Below are positions 15,694-23,535 of a stretch of DNA of 33,322 nt, piece by piece (positions within the stretch are counted from its first letter, which is position 1; the number at the start of each line of letters is the position of its first letter). Location: positions 1-33,322 of the forward strand of contig PXRR01000046.1 of assembly GCA_003021975.1 (NCBI GenBank), read 5' to 3'. The position numbers were made by a program, and so were the translations under genes. Under the pieces are notes generated by a model that was not told the DNA's origin, did no database searches, and was given only the letters and a program-made list of their open reading frames with translations. This DNA is from Halobacteriales archaeon QS_5_70_17. Lineage in GTDB: Archaea > Halobacteriota > Halobacteria > Halobacteriales > Haloarculaceae.

Positions 15694-16850
15694 GCCGACC
15701 CCCTCCGGAAGACGGCGGCGGTCGCGCCGTCGACGTGACCGTGTTCGGTCGTCGTCAGCGCCGTCCGTGCCCCGGGGACCTGCAGGGGCGCCGGCGCGGT
15801 CCCGCGCAACTGGCGGACGGCGGCGGCGTAGTTGAGCAGCGGCGTCACCATCGCCGGGTGGCCCCGGCCGAGACAGCCTCCCGACGGACTCACGGGGTGA
15901 GCGCCGTCCGTGGCCGTGGCGCCGCGCGCGCAGGCGGCCGCGCCAGCGCCGCGGTCGAACAGGCCGACCGCCTCGGTCAGGGCCGCCTCCACGTGGGGGA
16001 AGGGAGCGTACGGTTCCAGGAGGTCGAGGTCGGCGGCCGCGTCGATCCCCGCGTCGGTCAGCGCCGCGTCGACCGCGCCCTCGACGGCCGGCAGCGCGTA
16101 CAGCGGCCCGTCGCGCGGGCCGAGCAGGTGACTCGCGGCGTGGCGGCCGCCGACGCCGACGACGCTCACCGCCCCGTCGGGAGGGTCGCCGTCGGCGGCC
16201 AGTACGAGCGCCGCGGCGCCGTCGCAAGGGGCCGGACACTCGTACAGCCCCAGCGGTTCGGCGATCGGCCGGGCGTCGAGGACGCCCTCGACGGTCACGC
16301 TCTCCTCGAACAGCCCCCGCGGGTTGGCAGCGCCGTTGGCGCGGTTCTTGACGACGACCTCGGCCAGCGTCGATCGGTCGACGTCTCGGTCGTGACAGTA
16401 CCGCCTGGCGCTCGCGGCATAGACTGCCGGGATCGACGGCCCCGCCGGCGCCGCGAACTCGCGGTCGAAGAGCGAGAGGACGTACCCGAAGTAGTCGGCG
16501 GTCTCGACGGTCGAGGTCCGCTCGACGGCGAGCACGAGCGCTCGCTCGGCGCGTCCGGCCCGGAGATCCGCGACGGCGGTCCGGAAGGCGGTCCCGCCGC
16601 TCGTGCCGCCGGTGTAGACCTCGACGGTCCGGCGCGGGCGCGCGCCGAGCAGGTTCGTCAGGAGCGTCGAGAACAGGCCCTGTGCGGTCCACGGGCGCGG
16701 CTTCGGCATGTAGATCCCGTCGAGCGCCCCGGCGGGGCAGTCGGCGGCCTCCAGTGCGTCCAGCGCCACCCGGAGCGCGAGGTCGCGTTCGGGCGCGTCG
16801 TACTCCCCGTTCGGTAGCGTCGCGACGCCGGCGACATGCGGAGTCGGCAC
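15690..16850 (-). CDS. thiolase-like protein (SCP2/Ltp type) lacking the usual nucleophilic cysteine
   Basis: A 386-residue thiolase-fold protein. Family landmarks are VEVYTGGTSGGTAFR (76-90), CPAPCDGAAALVL (205-217) and the C-terminal SPSGGCLGRGHPAM with GHP at 330-332. In true thiolases the loop around residues 81-86 carries the acyl-accepting Cys; here it reads GGTSGG, so thiolytic chemistry is unlikely. Cysteine-less thiolases paired with DUF35 proteins include retro-aldolases acting on beta-hydroxyacyl-CoA, the best functional analogy. The GTG start at 16850 has a GGGTGA ribosome-binding sequence (16858-16863) 7 nt upstream. It overlaps the DUF35 gene. Substrate unknown. Confidence 0.85.
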   Translation of the reverse strand: MPTPHVAGVATLPNGEYDAPERDLALRVALDALEAADCPAGALDGIYMPKPRPWTAQGLFSTLLTNLLGARPRRTVEVYTGGTSGGTAFRTAVADLRAGRAERALVLAVERTSTVETADYFGYVLSLFDREFAAPAGPSIPAVYAASARRYCHDRDVDRSTLAEVVVKNRANGAANPRGLFEESVTVEGVLDARPIAEPLGLYECPAPCDGAAALVLAADGDPPDGAVSVVGVGGRHAASHLLGPRDGPLYALPAVEGAVDAALTDAGIDAAADLDLLEPYAPFPHVEAALTEAVGLFDRGAGAAACARGATATDGAHPVSPSGGCLGRGHPAMVTPLLNYAAAVRQLRGTAPAPLQVPGARTALTTTEHGHVDGATAAVFRRGSA

Positions 16851-16944
16851 GTGTCGGTCACCCGCTCGGACCTGCGCCCGCGGGGGCTTAACGGCTCCCC
16901 CGCGACGCGTAGAGTTTTGCCCCGCCGGGGCGAACGGCCGCCGA

Positions 16945-17452
16945 ATGGAGTTCGCTCCGCAGGACCGCGAGCGCTCGATGTACCGCACGCTCACCGGCAC
17001 CGTCATCCCCCGCCCGATCGGGTGGACCGCCACCACGAGTCCCGAGGGCGTCGACAACCTCGCGCCGTACTCGTTTTTCAACGTGGTGAGCGTCGCGCCG
17101 CCGATTCTCATGTTCGCGCCCGGCGTCCGGTCCGACGGCCTCACCGACACCGCCCGGAACGTCCGCGAGACGCGAGTTCGACCACGCGGGCCTCGAGCGC
17201 GCCGCGTCGTCGGTCGTCCGCCTGCCCCGAGTCGCGGGCGTCGCGGTCGCCTACGAGTGCGAACTCCACGACATGCAGCGGGTCGGGTCCCACCACGTCG
17301 TGATGGGCGAAGTCGTCCGCGCACACGTCGACGACGACCTGCTCACCGCGGAGGGGAAAGTCGACATCGAGCGCCTCGACGCCGTCGGTCGCCTCGCGGG
17401 GGACCTCTACGACACCGTCGAGAGCCGATTCCGGATGCCTCGCCCCGACTGA
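16945..17452 (+). pseudogene. flavin reductase-like (FMN-binding split barrel) gene, internally deleted and frameshifted
   Basis: The first part (16945-17172) encodes MEFAPQDRERSMYRTLTGTV through the conserved IPRPIGWTATTSPEGVDNLA and SFFNVVSVAPPILMF to TARNVRET, a flavin reductase-like FMN-binding domain. Coding then continues in another frame from about 17174 (EFDHAGLERAASSVVRLPRV through VGSHHVVMGEVVRAHVDDDL) to a TGA at 17450-17452. The two parts total about 168 residues, and the segment normally between the ARNV(R/L)ET block and the EFDHAGLE block is missing. A deletion therefore removed about 28 codons and shifted the frame. The junction sits at GCGAGTTCG, consistent with deletion between short direct repeats. 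The gene is divergent from the thiolase-like gene. Confidence 0.82.
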
Positions 17453-17686
17453 CCGAACAGCTCCGGATCGGGCCGACCGCACCCCCTGAACGTTCGTTAC
17501 TGGGAAACGAGATCGGAAGGGGTGGAGAATCGGATTTGCGAGAGGACGCTACGGCGCTCGATACTAGCGATTGCGAGCGGACGCGATCACCGCTCGATAT
17601 CCTGTTTCCTCTGTCGAAACGACCACGAGCCGACTGCCACCGGAAGTCGTGGGGTCGCGCGTAGTCGAGAGAGAGCGGCGACCGGT

Positions 17687-18493
17687 TCAGGAGAGGCGTT
17701 TCGCCACCCACTCCAGGTTCATCACGAGCGCGGCGACGGCGATGACGATCACCGACAGGAGGATGAGGAACGTCGAGACGACGCTCACGACGGGGTTCAG
17801 CGACTGCCGGAGCGTCCCCCACGCCAGCACGGGGATCGTGCGGGTGGCGTAGTTCGACAGGAACAGCGCCATGATGAACTCCTGGAGGCTGATGACGAAC
17901 GCCAGCAGCGCCGAGACGACGATCCCGTTGCGGACGCCGGGCAACGTGATGTGGTAGAACGTCCGCAGCGGCGAGGCCCCGAGGTCCATCCCGGCGTCGC
18001 GCAGTTCCCAGTCGAAGCGGCTGAACACGGACTGCATGACGAAGAAGACCAGCGGGGTCGCCCACAGCGTGTGCGCGAGGACGATGCCGAGATACGACGA
18101 CCTCAGTCCGATCTCGCTGAAGTAGACCAGCAGCGCCACGCCGAGGACGACCGGCGGGATCAGCAGCGGCAACAGCGCGACCGGAGCGAGATACCGGCCC
18201 CAGCCCCCGGACCGCCCCTGCAGGCCCAGCGCGGCGGTGACGCCGAGGAACGTCGACAGCAGCGTCGTCCCGATCCCGATGACGACGCTGTTGTCGAACG
18301 CCTGCAGCCAGTCGGCGTCGTCGAAGAACTCGCCGTACCAAGCCAGTGAGAACCCTTCCGGGGGGAAGGCGAGGTTCCCCGACGCCGAGAAGGAGGTCGC
18401 GACGACCACCACCAGCGGGAGGAACATGAACGCCAGTATCGAGAGGGCGCCAGCGTGGAACGCCGCGGTCTCGGCGGTCTCCCTACGCGCCAT
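17687..18493 (-). CDS. ABC transporter permease, PotC-like (polyamine-type importer)
   Basis: A 268-residue inner-membrane permease with six predicted helices. The EAA loop that docks on the ATPase is visible as DAGMDLGASPLRTFYHITLP. Similar to the second permease of spermidine/putrescine-type importers. Its ATG at 18493 overlaps the end of the upstream permease gene by 11 nt, so the two are translationally coupled. It is the last gene of the minus-strand importer operon; about 230 bp without a gene separate it from the flavin reductase remnant. Confidence 0.9.
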   Translation of the reverse strand: MARRETAETAAFHAGALSILAFMFLPLVVVVATSFSASGNLAFPPEGFSLAWYGEFFDDADWLQAFDNSVVIGIGTTLLSTFLGVTAALGLQGRSGGWGRYLAPVALLPLLIPPVVLGVALLVYFSEIGLRSSYLGIVLAHTLWATPLVFFVMQSVFSRFDWELRDAGMDLGASPLRTFYHITLPGVRNGIVVSALLAFVISLQEFIMALFLSNYATRTIPVLAWGTLRQSLNPVVSVVSTFLILLSVIVIAVAALVMNLEWVAKRLS

Positions 18494-19403
18494 ACTCCAC
18501 CTCCCCGCCCCAGCGGTTGAGCAGGTTGAACAGCGCCAGCGAACTGACGAACATCAAGACGAGCATGATCACCGCGAAGGCCGTGCCGACGGACCAGTTG
18601 AAGTTCGAGAGCATCTGGCTCTCGACCTCGATGGCGAACGTGCGGTCGCTGCCGGCGCCCAGCAGGGCGGGCGCGGCGTAAGCCCCGACGCTCCAGGCGA
18701 ACGTGACCACCGTTCCGACGGCGATTCCGGGTATCGCCTGGGGGAGGACTACCTCGGCGAACGACCGCGGTCGGGAGGCCCCCAGGTCCCGGGCGGCCTC
18801 GACGACCGTCCAGTCCATCGTCGAGAGGACACTGTAGATCGCGAGGACGGCGTACGGGAGGACGATGTACACCTCACCGAGGACGACCCCCGGCGTGTTC
18901 GGCGCGAACTGGACCGGGCTGCTCAGCACGTTCGCGGCCAGCAGGAGGTCGTTGACCGTCCCCGTCGGCGCCAGCAGGGGCAGCCACGCGTAGGTCTTGA
19001 TCACGAGCGTCGTCAGCAGCGGCAGGACGATCGAGAACAGTAACAGCGACTTGTAGAGCCCCGATGCCCGCCAAATGGCGTAGGCGTAGAACGTCCCCAG
19101 TGCGACGGTGATGACCGTCGAGATCACCCCGAGCTTGAACGAGTAGGCGATGACCCCGAGGAAGAACTCGGAGGTGAGGACGTCGACGTACGGCTGGATC
19201 GACCACGTCCCGGAGGCGTAGGCGCCGGCCGTCGACGGCTCCGCGAGGCTGATCCGCAGCAGGATGAGGAAGGGAGCGACGAAGAAGAGCAGTTCGTACG
19301 CGATCAGCGGGAAGAGCAACAGCAGCGACCGATCGACGCCGGCGTCGGTACCGAACGGGGCGGCCGCTCGGACGCGCCCCGCGAGCCCGTCGACCGCGCT
19401 CAT
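18483..19403 (-). CDS. ABC transporter permease, PotB-like (polyamine-type importer)
   Basis: A 306-residue permease with six membrane helices, the first at about residues 27-49. The EAA motif is EAARDLGASRPRSFAEVVLP. It forms the heterodimeric channel with the next gene product. Its ATG at 19403 overlaps the TGA of the ATPase gene (ATGA, 19400-19403). The order binding protein, ATPase, permease, permease is a complete importer of the spermidine/putrescine/2-aminoethylphosphonate class. The true ligand is uncertain. Confidence 0.9.
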   Translation of the reverse strand: MSAVDGLAGRVRAAAPFGTDAGVDRSLLLLFPLIAYELLFFVAPFLILLRISLAEPSTAGAYASGTWSIQPYVDVLTSEFFLGVIAYSFKLGVISTVITVALGTFYAYAIWRASGLYKSLLLFSIVLPLLTTLVIKTYAWLPLLAPTGTVNDLLLAANVLSSPVQFAPNTPGVVLGEVYIVLPYAVLAIYSVLSTMDWTVVEAARDLGASRPRSFAEVVLPQAIPGIAVGTVVTFAWSVGAYAAPALLGAGSDRTFAIEVESQMLSNFNWSVGTAFAVIMLVLMFVSSLALFNLLNRWGGEVEYGA

Positions 19404-20554
19404 GTGGTCTCACCCAGTCGCTCGCCGCCGGGCCGGAACGCCAGCAGGTCCTCGGTGGCCCAGGTGACGGCGACGTCGTCGCCGGTCGCGACGTCGCCGT
19501 GGTCGGTGACGCTCCGCTCGACGAAGATCGACGTCTCGCCGGCCGTCACGGAGTAGCGGACCTGCGACCCACGGTAGAGGACGCTGTCGACGGTGCCCGT
19601 GACGCCGGCGCCCGTCCCGTCGGGGCGGGCCGGAGCGGGGGATTCCGACCGCGTCCCGTCGGTTTCGACCCCGTCGGCGCCCTCCCGCCGCTGCAGCGTC
19701 AGCACTTCCGGGCGCAGCGACACCGTCACCGACGCCCCCTCCGAGAGGTCGCCCCCGACGGGGAGGTCCACCGGCGTCCCGAAGCCTAGGTCGGCGGTCG
19801 CGCGCTCGCCGTCGGTGCGGACGACCGTCCCGCTCACGAGGTTCGTGTCGCCGAGGAACTCCTCGACGAACTCGTTTTTCGGGCGCTCGTAGACCTCGCT
19901 GGGCTCGCCGACCTGCACGAGGCGGCCCGCGTTCATGATGCCGATGCGGTCGGCCAGCGTGAACGCCTCGTCCTGGTCGTGGGTGACGTGGACGAAGGTC
20001 TTCTCGAACTCCTCGTGGATCTGTTTCAGTTCGATCTCCATCTGCTCGCGGAGCCGCTTGTCGAGGTTCGACAGCGGTTCGTCGAGCAGAAGGACGTCGG
20101 GATCGACCACGAGCGACCGAGCGAGCGCGACGCGCTGCTTCTGCCCGCCGCTGAGGTCCATCGGGGCGTGGTCGCCGTACCCGGCCATCTCGACGCGCTC
20201 GAGCATCTCGTCGGCGCGGGCGGCCCGCTCGTCGGCGTCGACGCCCTGCATCTTCAGCCCGAAGGCGACGTTCTCCCGGACGGACTTGTAGGGGAACAGC
20301 GCCCAGCTCTGGAACACCATCGACGTGTTGCGCCGGTAGGCCGGCAGGTCGGTGACCTCGCGGTCGCCGATGTGGACCTCGCCGTCGGTCGGCGTCTCCA
20401 GTCCGCCGATCATGCGCATCGTCGTCGACTTCCCGCAGCCCGACGGTCCCAGCAGGCAGAGCAGCTCTCCGTCCCGGACCGACACGGAAACGTCGTCGAC
20501 GGCCACGAGGTCGCCGAATTCCTTTCTGAGGTTCCGCAGTTCGATTCCGCTCAT
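19400..20554 (-). CDS. ABC transporter ATPase, PotA-like
   Basis: A 384-residue ATP-binding subunit. Walker A GPSGCGKST is at 36-44, Q-loop Q82, signature LSGGQKQ at 134-140, Walker B VLLLDEP at 154-160 and the switch histidine H192. The C-terminal part (about 240-384) is a TOBE/OB regulatory domain interrupted by an acidic, Pro/Gly-rich linker around residues 305-330. It couples ATP hydrolysis to import by the two permeases encoded immediately downstream. Only 3 nt separate it from the upstream binding-protein gene. Confidence 0.93.
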   Translation of the reverse strand: MSGIELRNLRKEFGDLVAVDDVSVSVRDGELLCLLGPSGCGKSTTMRMIGGLETPTDGEVHIGDREVTDLPAYRRNTSMVFQSWALFPYKSVRENVAFGLKMQGVDADERAARADEMLERVEMAGYGDHAPMDLSGGQKQRVALARSLVVDPDVLLLDEPLSNLDKRLREQMEIELKQIHEEFEKTFVHVTHDQDEAFTLADRIGIMNAGRLVQVGEPSEVYERPKNEFVEEFLGDTNLVSGTVVRTDGERATADLGFGTPVDLPVGGDLSEGASVTVSLRPEVLTLQRREGADGVETDGTRSESPAPARPDGTGAGVTGTVDSVLYRGSQVRYSVTAGETSIFVERSVTDHGDVATGDDVAVTWATEDLLAFRPGGERLGETT

Positions 20555-20557
20555 GGT

Positions 20558-21769
20558 CTACGAGTCCGTCTGCATCTCCTTGAACGCGTTCGAGAACTTC
20601 TTCTGGTGGTCGGCGAGGTACGCCCAGTCCGGGAAGACGATCTTCGACGCCTCGTCGCTGTTCCGCGGGAGCTGCTCGCCGAGGTCGCCCGCGTACTCCA
20701 TGTTCTGGTTGGTGAACAGCGTCGGGCTGTTCTTCGACCACTCGGTCTGGGTGTCGGCCGCGAGCAGGAAGTTCAGGAACTCCTCGGCGAGGCGGCGCTT
20801 GTCGGTCCCGCGGACGACCGTCCAGTGGTTGACGAAGCCGGTGTTGGTCTCCGGGGCGTGGTGACTGAGGTTCTCGTGGTCGTCGATGTCGTACTCGGTC
20901 TGCTCGAAGTACCACTGGGCGGCGTCGATGACGCCGTTCTCGAACTGCTGCCAGATGTCCTCGCCCGAGGTCGCCCACCCCGATATCTGCCAGCTGTCCA
21001 GGTAGTTGATCAGCTCGTCGTGGGTCGACTCGTCGTAGACCTCCTCGGCGCGCTCTTTCTCGTCCATGCCGATGGCGGCCGCGTGCATCGGGAACACCCA
21101 GAACCCGGAGTCGATTCCGACGCCGTTGCCGCTGTTCTCCTGGAGGGTCGCGAAGTCGTCCCAGGACGTGGGGTCGACCTCGGCGTCGTCGCGGTAGATG
21201 ATCGTACAGGGGGCGCCGTCGACCGGGACGCCGAACTCCGTCGTCCGGAAGTCGCGGTAGAACGACATCACGTTCTCCAGGTTCGGAACGTTCTCCGTGC
21301 GGATCGGGAAGAAGAGGTCCTGCTGTCGGCCTAAGTAGTAGAACTGCCCCTCAGTGATCGCGACGTCGTACGGCGGGTCGTCCTCGGGGGCGGACTTGAT
21401 CTTCGCGAGGATCTCCGACCAGCCGCGCTTCACGCGCAGCGTGGCGCCGGTCGCCTCCTCGAACATGGGCTTGATCGTCTCCTCGAAGTTGTCGGCGTAA
21501 TTGCCGCTCCAGACGATCACCCGGAGGGTCTCGCCCTCGAAATCCCCGCTGCCGCCCGAGTCGTTGCTGTCGTTCTCCCCGCTCCCGCCCCCGCCTCCGC
21601 CTTCGTTACCGTCGCCGCCGTCGCCACCGAAGACGGCGGTACAGCCGGCCAGTGCGCCCGTCACGCCGCTCGCGGCGGCGGCGATCAGTCGGCGTCGGTT
21701 CGCGGTCGGGGATCGCCCCCGCGCGCTCTGTTCGCTCCCGGAGTCGTACCCGTCGCTCCGCTCAGGCAT
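20558..21769 (-). CDS. polyamine-type (PotD/PotF-like) solute-binding lipoprotein
   Basis: A 403-residue exported binding protein. A Tat-type signal (NRRRLIAAAASG, arginines 25-27) leads to lipobox LAGC with Cys43, then a Gly/Asp/Ser/Asn linker (48-75). The mature domain starts ETLRVIVWSGNYADNFEETI, typical of cluster D spermidine/putrescine-like binding proteins. The ATG at 21769 is supported by a TATA-like element 26 bp upstream lying inside a palindrome. It begins the importer operon and lies 153 bp after the aldehyde dehydrogenase gene. The ligand could be a polyamine, an amino alcohol or a related compound; the neighbouring alcohol and aldehyde dehydrogenases would fit an alcohol- or amine-derived substrate. 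Confidence 0.9.
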   Translation of the reverse strand: MPERSDGYDSGSEQSARGRSPTANRRRLIAAAASGVTGALAGCTAVFGGDGGDGNEGGGGGGSGENDSNDSGGSGDFEGETLRVIVWSGNYADNFEETIKPMFEEATGATLRVKRGWSEILAKIKSAPEDDPPYDVAITEGQFYYLGRQQDLFFPIRTENVPNLENVMSFYRDFRTTEFGVPVDGAPCTIIYRDDAEVDPTSWDDFATLQENSGNGVGIDSGFWVFPMHAAAIGMDEKERAEEVYDESTHDELINYLDSWQISGWATSGEDIWQQFENGVIDAAQWYFEQTEYDIDDHENLSHHAPETNTGFVNHWTVVRGTDKRRLAEEFLNFLLAADTQTEWSKNSPTLFTNQNMEYAGDLGEQLPRNSDEASKIVFPDWAYLADHQKKFSNAFKEMQTDS

Positions 21770-21784
21770 GGGAACACGTGGCTC

Positions 21785-21804
21785 ACAGAACCATTTAGTT
21801 CTGT
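21785..21804 (-). promoter_or_regulatory. palindromic operator candidate over the importer TATA box
   Basis: ACAGAAC-CATTTA-GTTCTGT is a perfect 7-bp inverted repeat. On the minus strand its centre reads CTAAATG, an apparent TATA element about 26 bp from the start codon of the binding protein. A dimeric repressor bound here would exclude TBP. The regulator is unknown. Confidence 0.6.
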
Positions 21805-21922
21805 CGACGTTGTTGGCCCGCGACGCGGCCGCTCCCTCCGGGAAACGCTACTCGCTTGATCTCGGAGGCGTCACTCTCCGCTGACACTGACCGCTCCTAC
21901 GTATGGGTAACGGTACCGTCGA

Positions 21923-23431
21923 TCACAGCGACGGCTCCCCCAGGTTCAGGTAGACGGACTTGGTCTGCCGGTAGTGGTCGAGCACCTCGCGGCCGAGGTC
22001 CCGGCCGATGCCGGAGTCCTTCATGCCGCCGTAGGGGGCCTCCGGAAGGATCGGCCCGTACTCGTTGACGTAGACGACGCCCGCGTCGATGTCGGCGGCC
22101 GCGTTGTGCGCGAGGTCGGTCCGCTCGGTCCCGATCCCGGCGGCCAGTCCGAACCGCGTGTCGTTAGCGAGGTCGATGGCCTCCTCGTAGGTCGAGAAGG
22201 TGTTGATCGTTTGGACCGGGCCGAAGATCTCCTCGCGGGCGATCCGGTCGTCGTTGTCCGCGCCGCCGAACACCGTCGGCTCGAAGTACCAGCCGTCGGC
22301 CAGCGTCGGGTCGTCGGGGCGGCCGCCGCCGGTCAGGAGGTCGGCCTCCTCGCTGCCGATCTCGACGTACTCCCGGACGGTCTCGAACTGCTCGCGGGAG
22401 GTCAGCGGCCCCATGGTCGTCGCATCGTCGAGCGGGTCCCCGAGCGTGTAGGACTCGGCGCGCTCGACGAACCGCTCGCGGAACTCCTCGTGGACGTCCT
22501 CGTGGACGAGCGCCCGGGAGAAGGCGTCGCAGATCTGCCCGGTCGCGTAGAAGATGCCGTCGGCCACCGCGTCGACCACGCGGTCGAGGTCGGCGTCCGG
22601 GAAGACGACGAACGGCGACTTCCCGCCGAGTTCCAGCGTCACCGGTGCGAGGTGGCCGGCGGCCGATCGCATCACCGCCTCGCCGGCGTCAGTGCCGCCG
22701 GTGAACGAGACCTTCCGGACCTCCTCGTGGTCGGCGATCCGGGCGCCGACCGTCGATCCCGGCCCCGTCACCACGTTGAGGACCCCGTCGGGGAAGACCT
22801 CCGCGGCTAGTTCCGCGACCCGGGTGGCCGTCAGCGGACTGTCGCTCGAAGGCTTGAGCACGACACAGTTGCCCGCCGCCAGCGCCGGTCCGAGCTTCCA
22901 GGCCGCCGCCCAGATCGGGAAGTTCCAGGGGACGATCCCCCCGACGACGCCGTACGGTTCGTGGCGGGTGTAGAGGTGGAGGTCCTCCTGTGCCTGGACC
23001 TGCCGGCCCTCCTGGGCGCGACAGATCGAGGCGTAGTACTCCAGCGTTCCGATCGCGCCCTCGACCTCTCCGCGGGCGTCGCTGATCGGCTTGCCCGTGT
23101 CCAGGCACTCGAGGTGGGCGAGTTCCTCGACGTGTTCGCGGAGACGATCCACGAGGTCGAACAGGCGACGGGAGCGCTCGGCCTGTGTCGTCTCGCTCCA
23201 CTCCCGCTCGAAGCCCTCCCGGGCGGCCTCGATGGCGCGGTCGACGTCGCCGGCGTCACAGAGCGGCACCGACGTGATCGGCACGCCGACGGCGGGATCG
23301 ACGGTCTCGAAGGACTCGCCGGTCTCGTGGGGTTCGCCGCCGATCCAGGGCGCGAACGCGCCGCCGGCCGTCGCCTCCTCGTGGCGCTGGACGTGTCGCT
23401 CTCGCATGTCGCTGGTCTCCTCGGTGGCCAT
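21923..23431 (-). CDS. NAD(P)-dependent aldehyde dehydrogenase
   Basis: A 502-residue ALDH superfamily enzyme that oxidises an aldehyde to its acid. The PWNFP motif is at 168-172, the general base E267 is in LELGGKSP, the nucleophile C301 is in GQICDAFSR, and the C-terminal EIFGPV and PYGGMKDSGIGR motifs are present. It resembles betaine-aldehyde/aminobutyraldehyde-type enzymes, but specificity cannot be fixed. The ATG at 23431 lies 27 bp from a TATA-like AAAAATAAG (minus strand, 23455-23464). It sits 104 bp downstream of the zinc alcohol dehydrogenase on the same strand, so alcohol-to-acid oxidation by the pair is likely. Confidence 0.93.
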   Translation of the reverse strand: MATEETSDMRERHVQRHEEATAGGAFAPWIGGEPHETGESFETVDPAVGVPITSVPLCDAGDVDRAIEAAREGFEREWSETTQAERSRRLFDLVDRLREHVEELAHLECLDTGKPISDARGEVEGAIGTLEYYASICRAQEGRQVQAQEDLHLYTRHEPYGVVGGIVPWNFPIWAAAWKLGPALAAGNCVVLKPSSDSPLTATRVAELAAEVFPDGVLNVVTGPGSTVGARIADHEEVRKVSFTGGTDAGEAVMRSAAGHLAPVTLELGGKSPFVVFPDADLDRVVDAVADGIFYATGQICDAFSRALVHEDVHEEFRERFVERAESYTLGDPLDDATTMGPLTSREQFETVREYVEIGSEEADLLTGGGRPDDPTLADGWYFEPTVFGGADNDDRIAREEIFGPVQTINTFSTYEEAIDLANDTRFGLAAGIGTERTDLAHNAAADIDAGVVYVNEYGPILPEAPYGGMKDSGIGRDLGREVLDHYRQTKSVYLNLGEPSL

Positions 23432-23454
23432 GAGTGGACGTGCGCGTCGACCGT

Positions 23455-23484
23455 CTTATTTTTTCCGAATAATAAATGGAAAAA
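23455..23484 (-). promoter_or_regulatory. aldehyde dehydrogenase promoter with inverted repeat
   Basis: The TATA-like element (AAAAATAAG on the minus strand, 23455-23464) is flanked by an inverted repeat, TTTTTCC (23460-23466) and GGAAAAA (23478-23484), 11-nt spacer. The whole patch is strikingly AT-rich for this genome. It may combine promoter and operator; a terminator for the upstream gene is an alternative. Confidence 0.5.
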
Positions 23485-23535
23485 TAGATTGAGCTGTCGC
23501 TTTCCCCGCGGACCGGCGGCCGGGACGTGGGGGCG

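Noticed and set aside
15693-17324. Longer thiolase-like protein starting upstream of 16850
   Set aside because: The upstream part is Arg/Pro-rich, runs antisense through the conserved flavin reductase remnant and has no thiolase similarity; a good ribosome-binding sequence precedes 16850.
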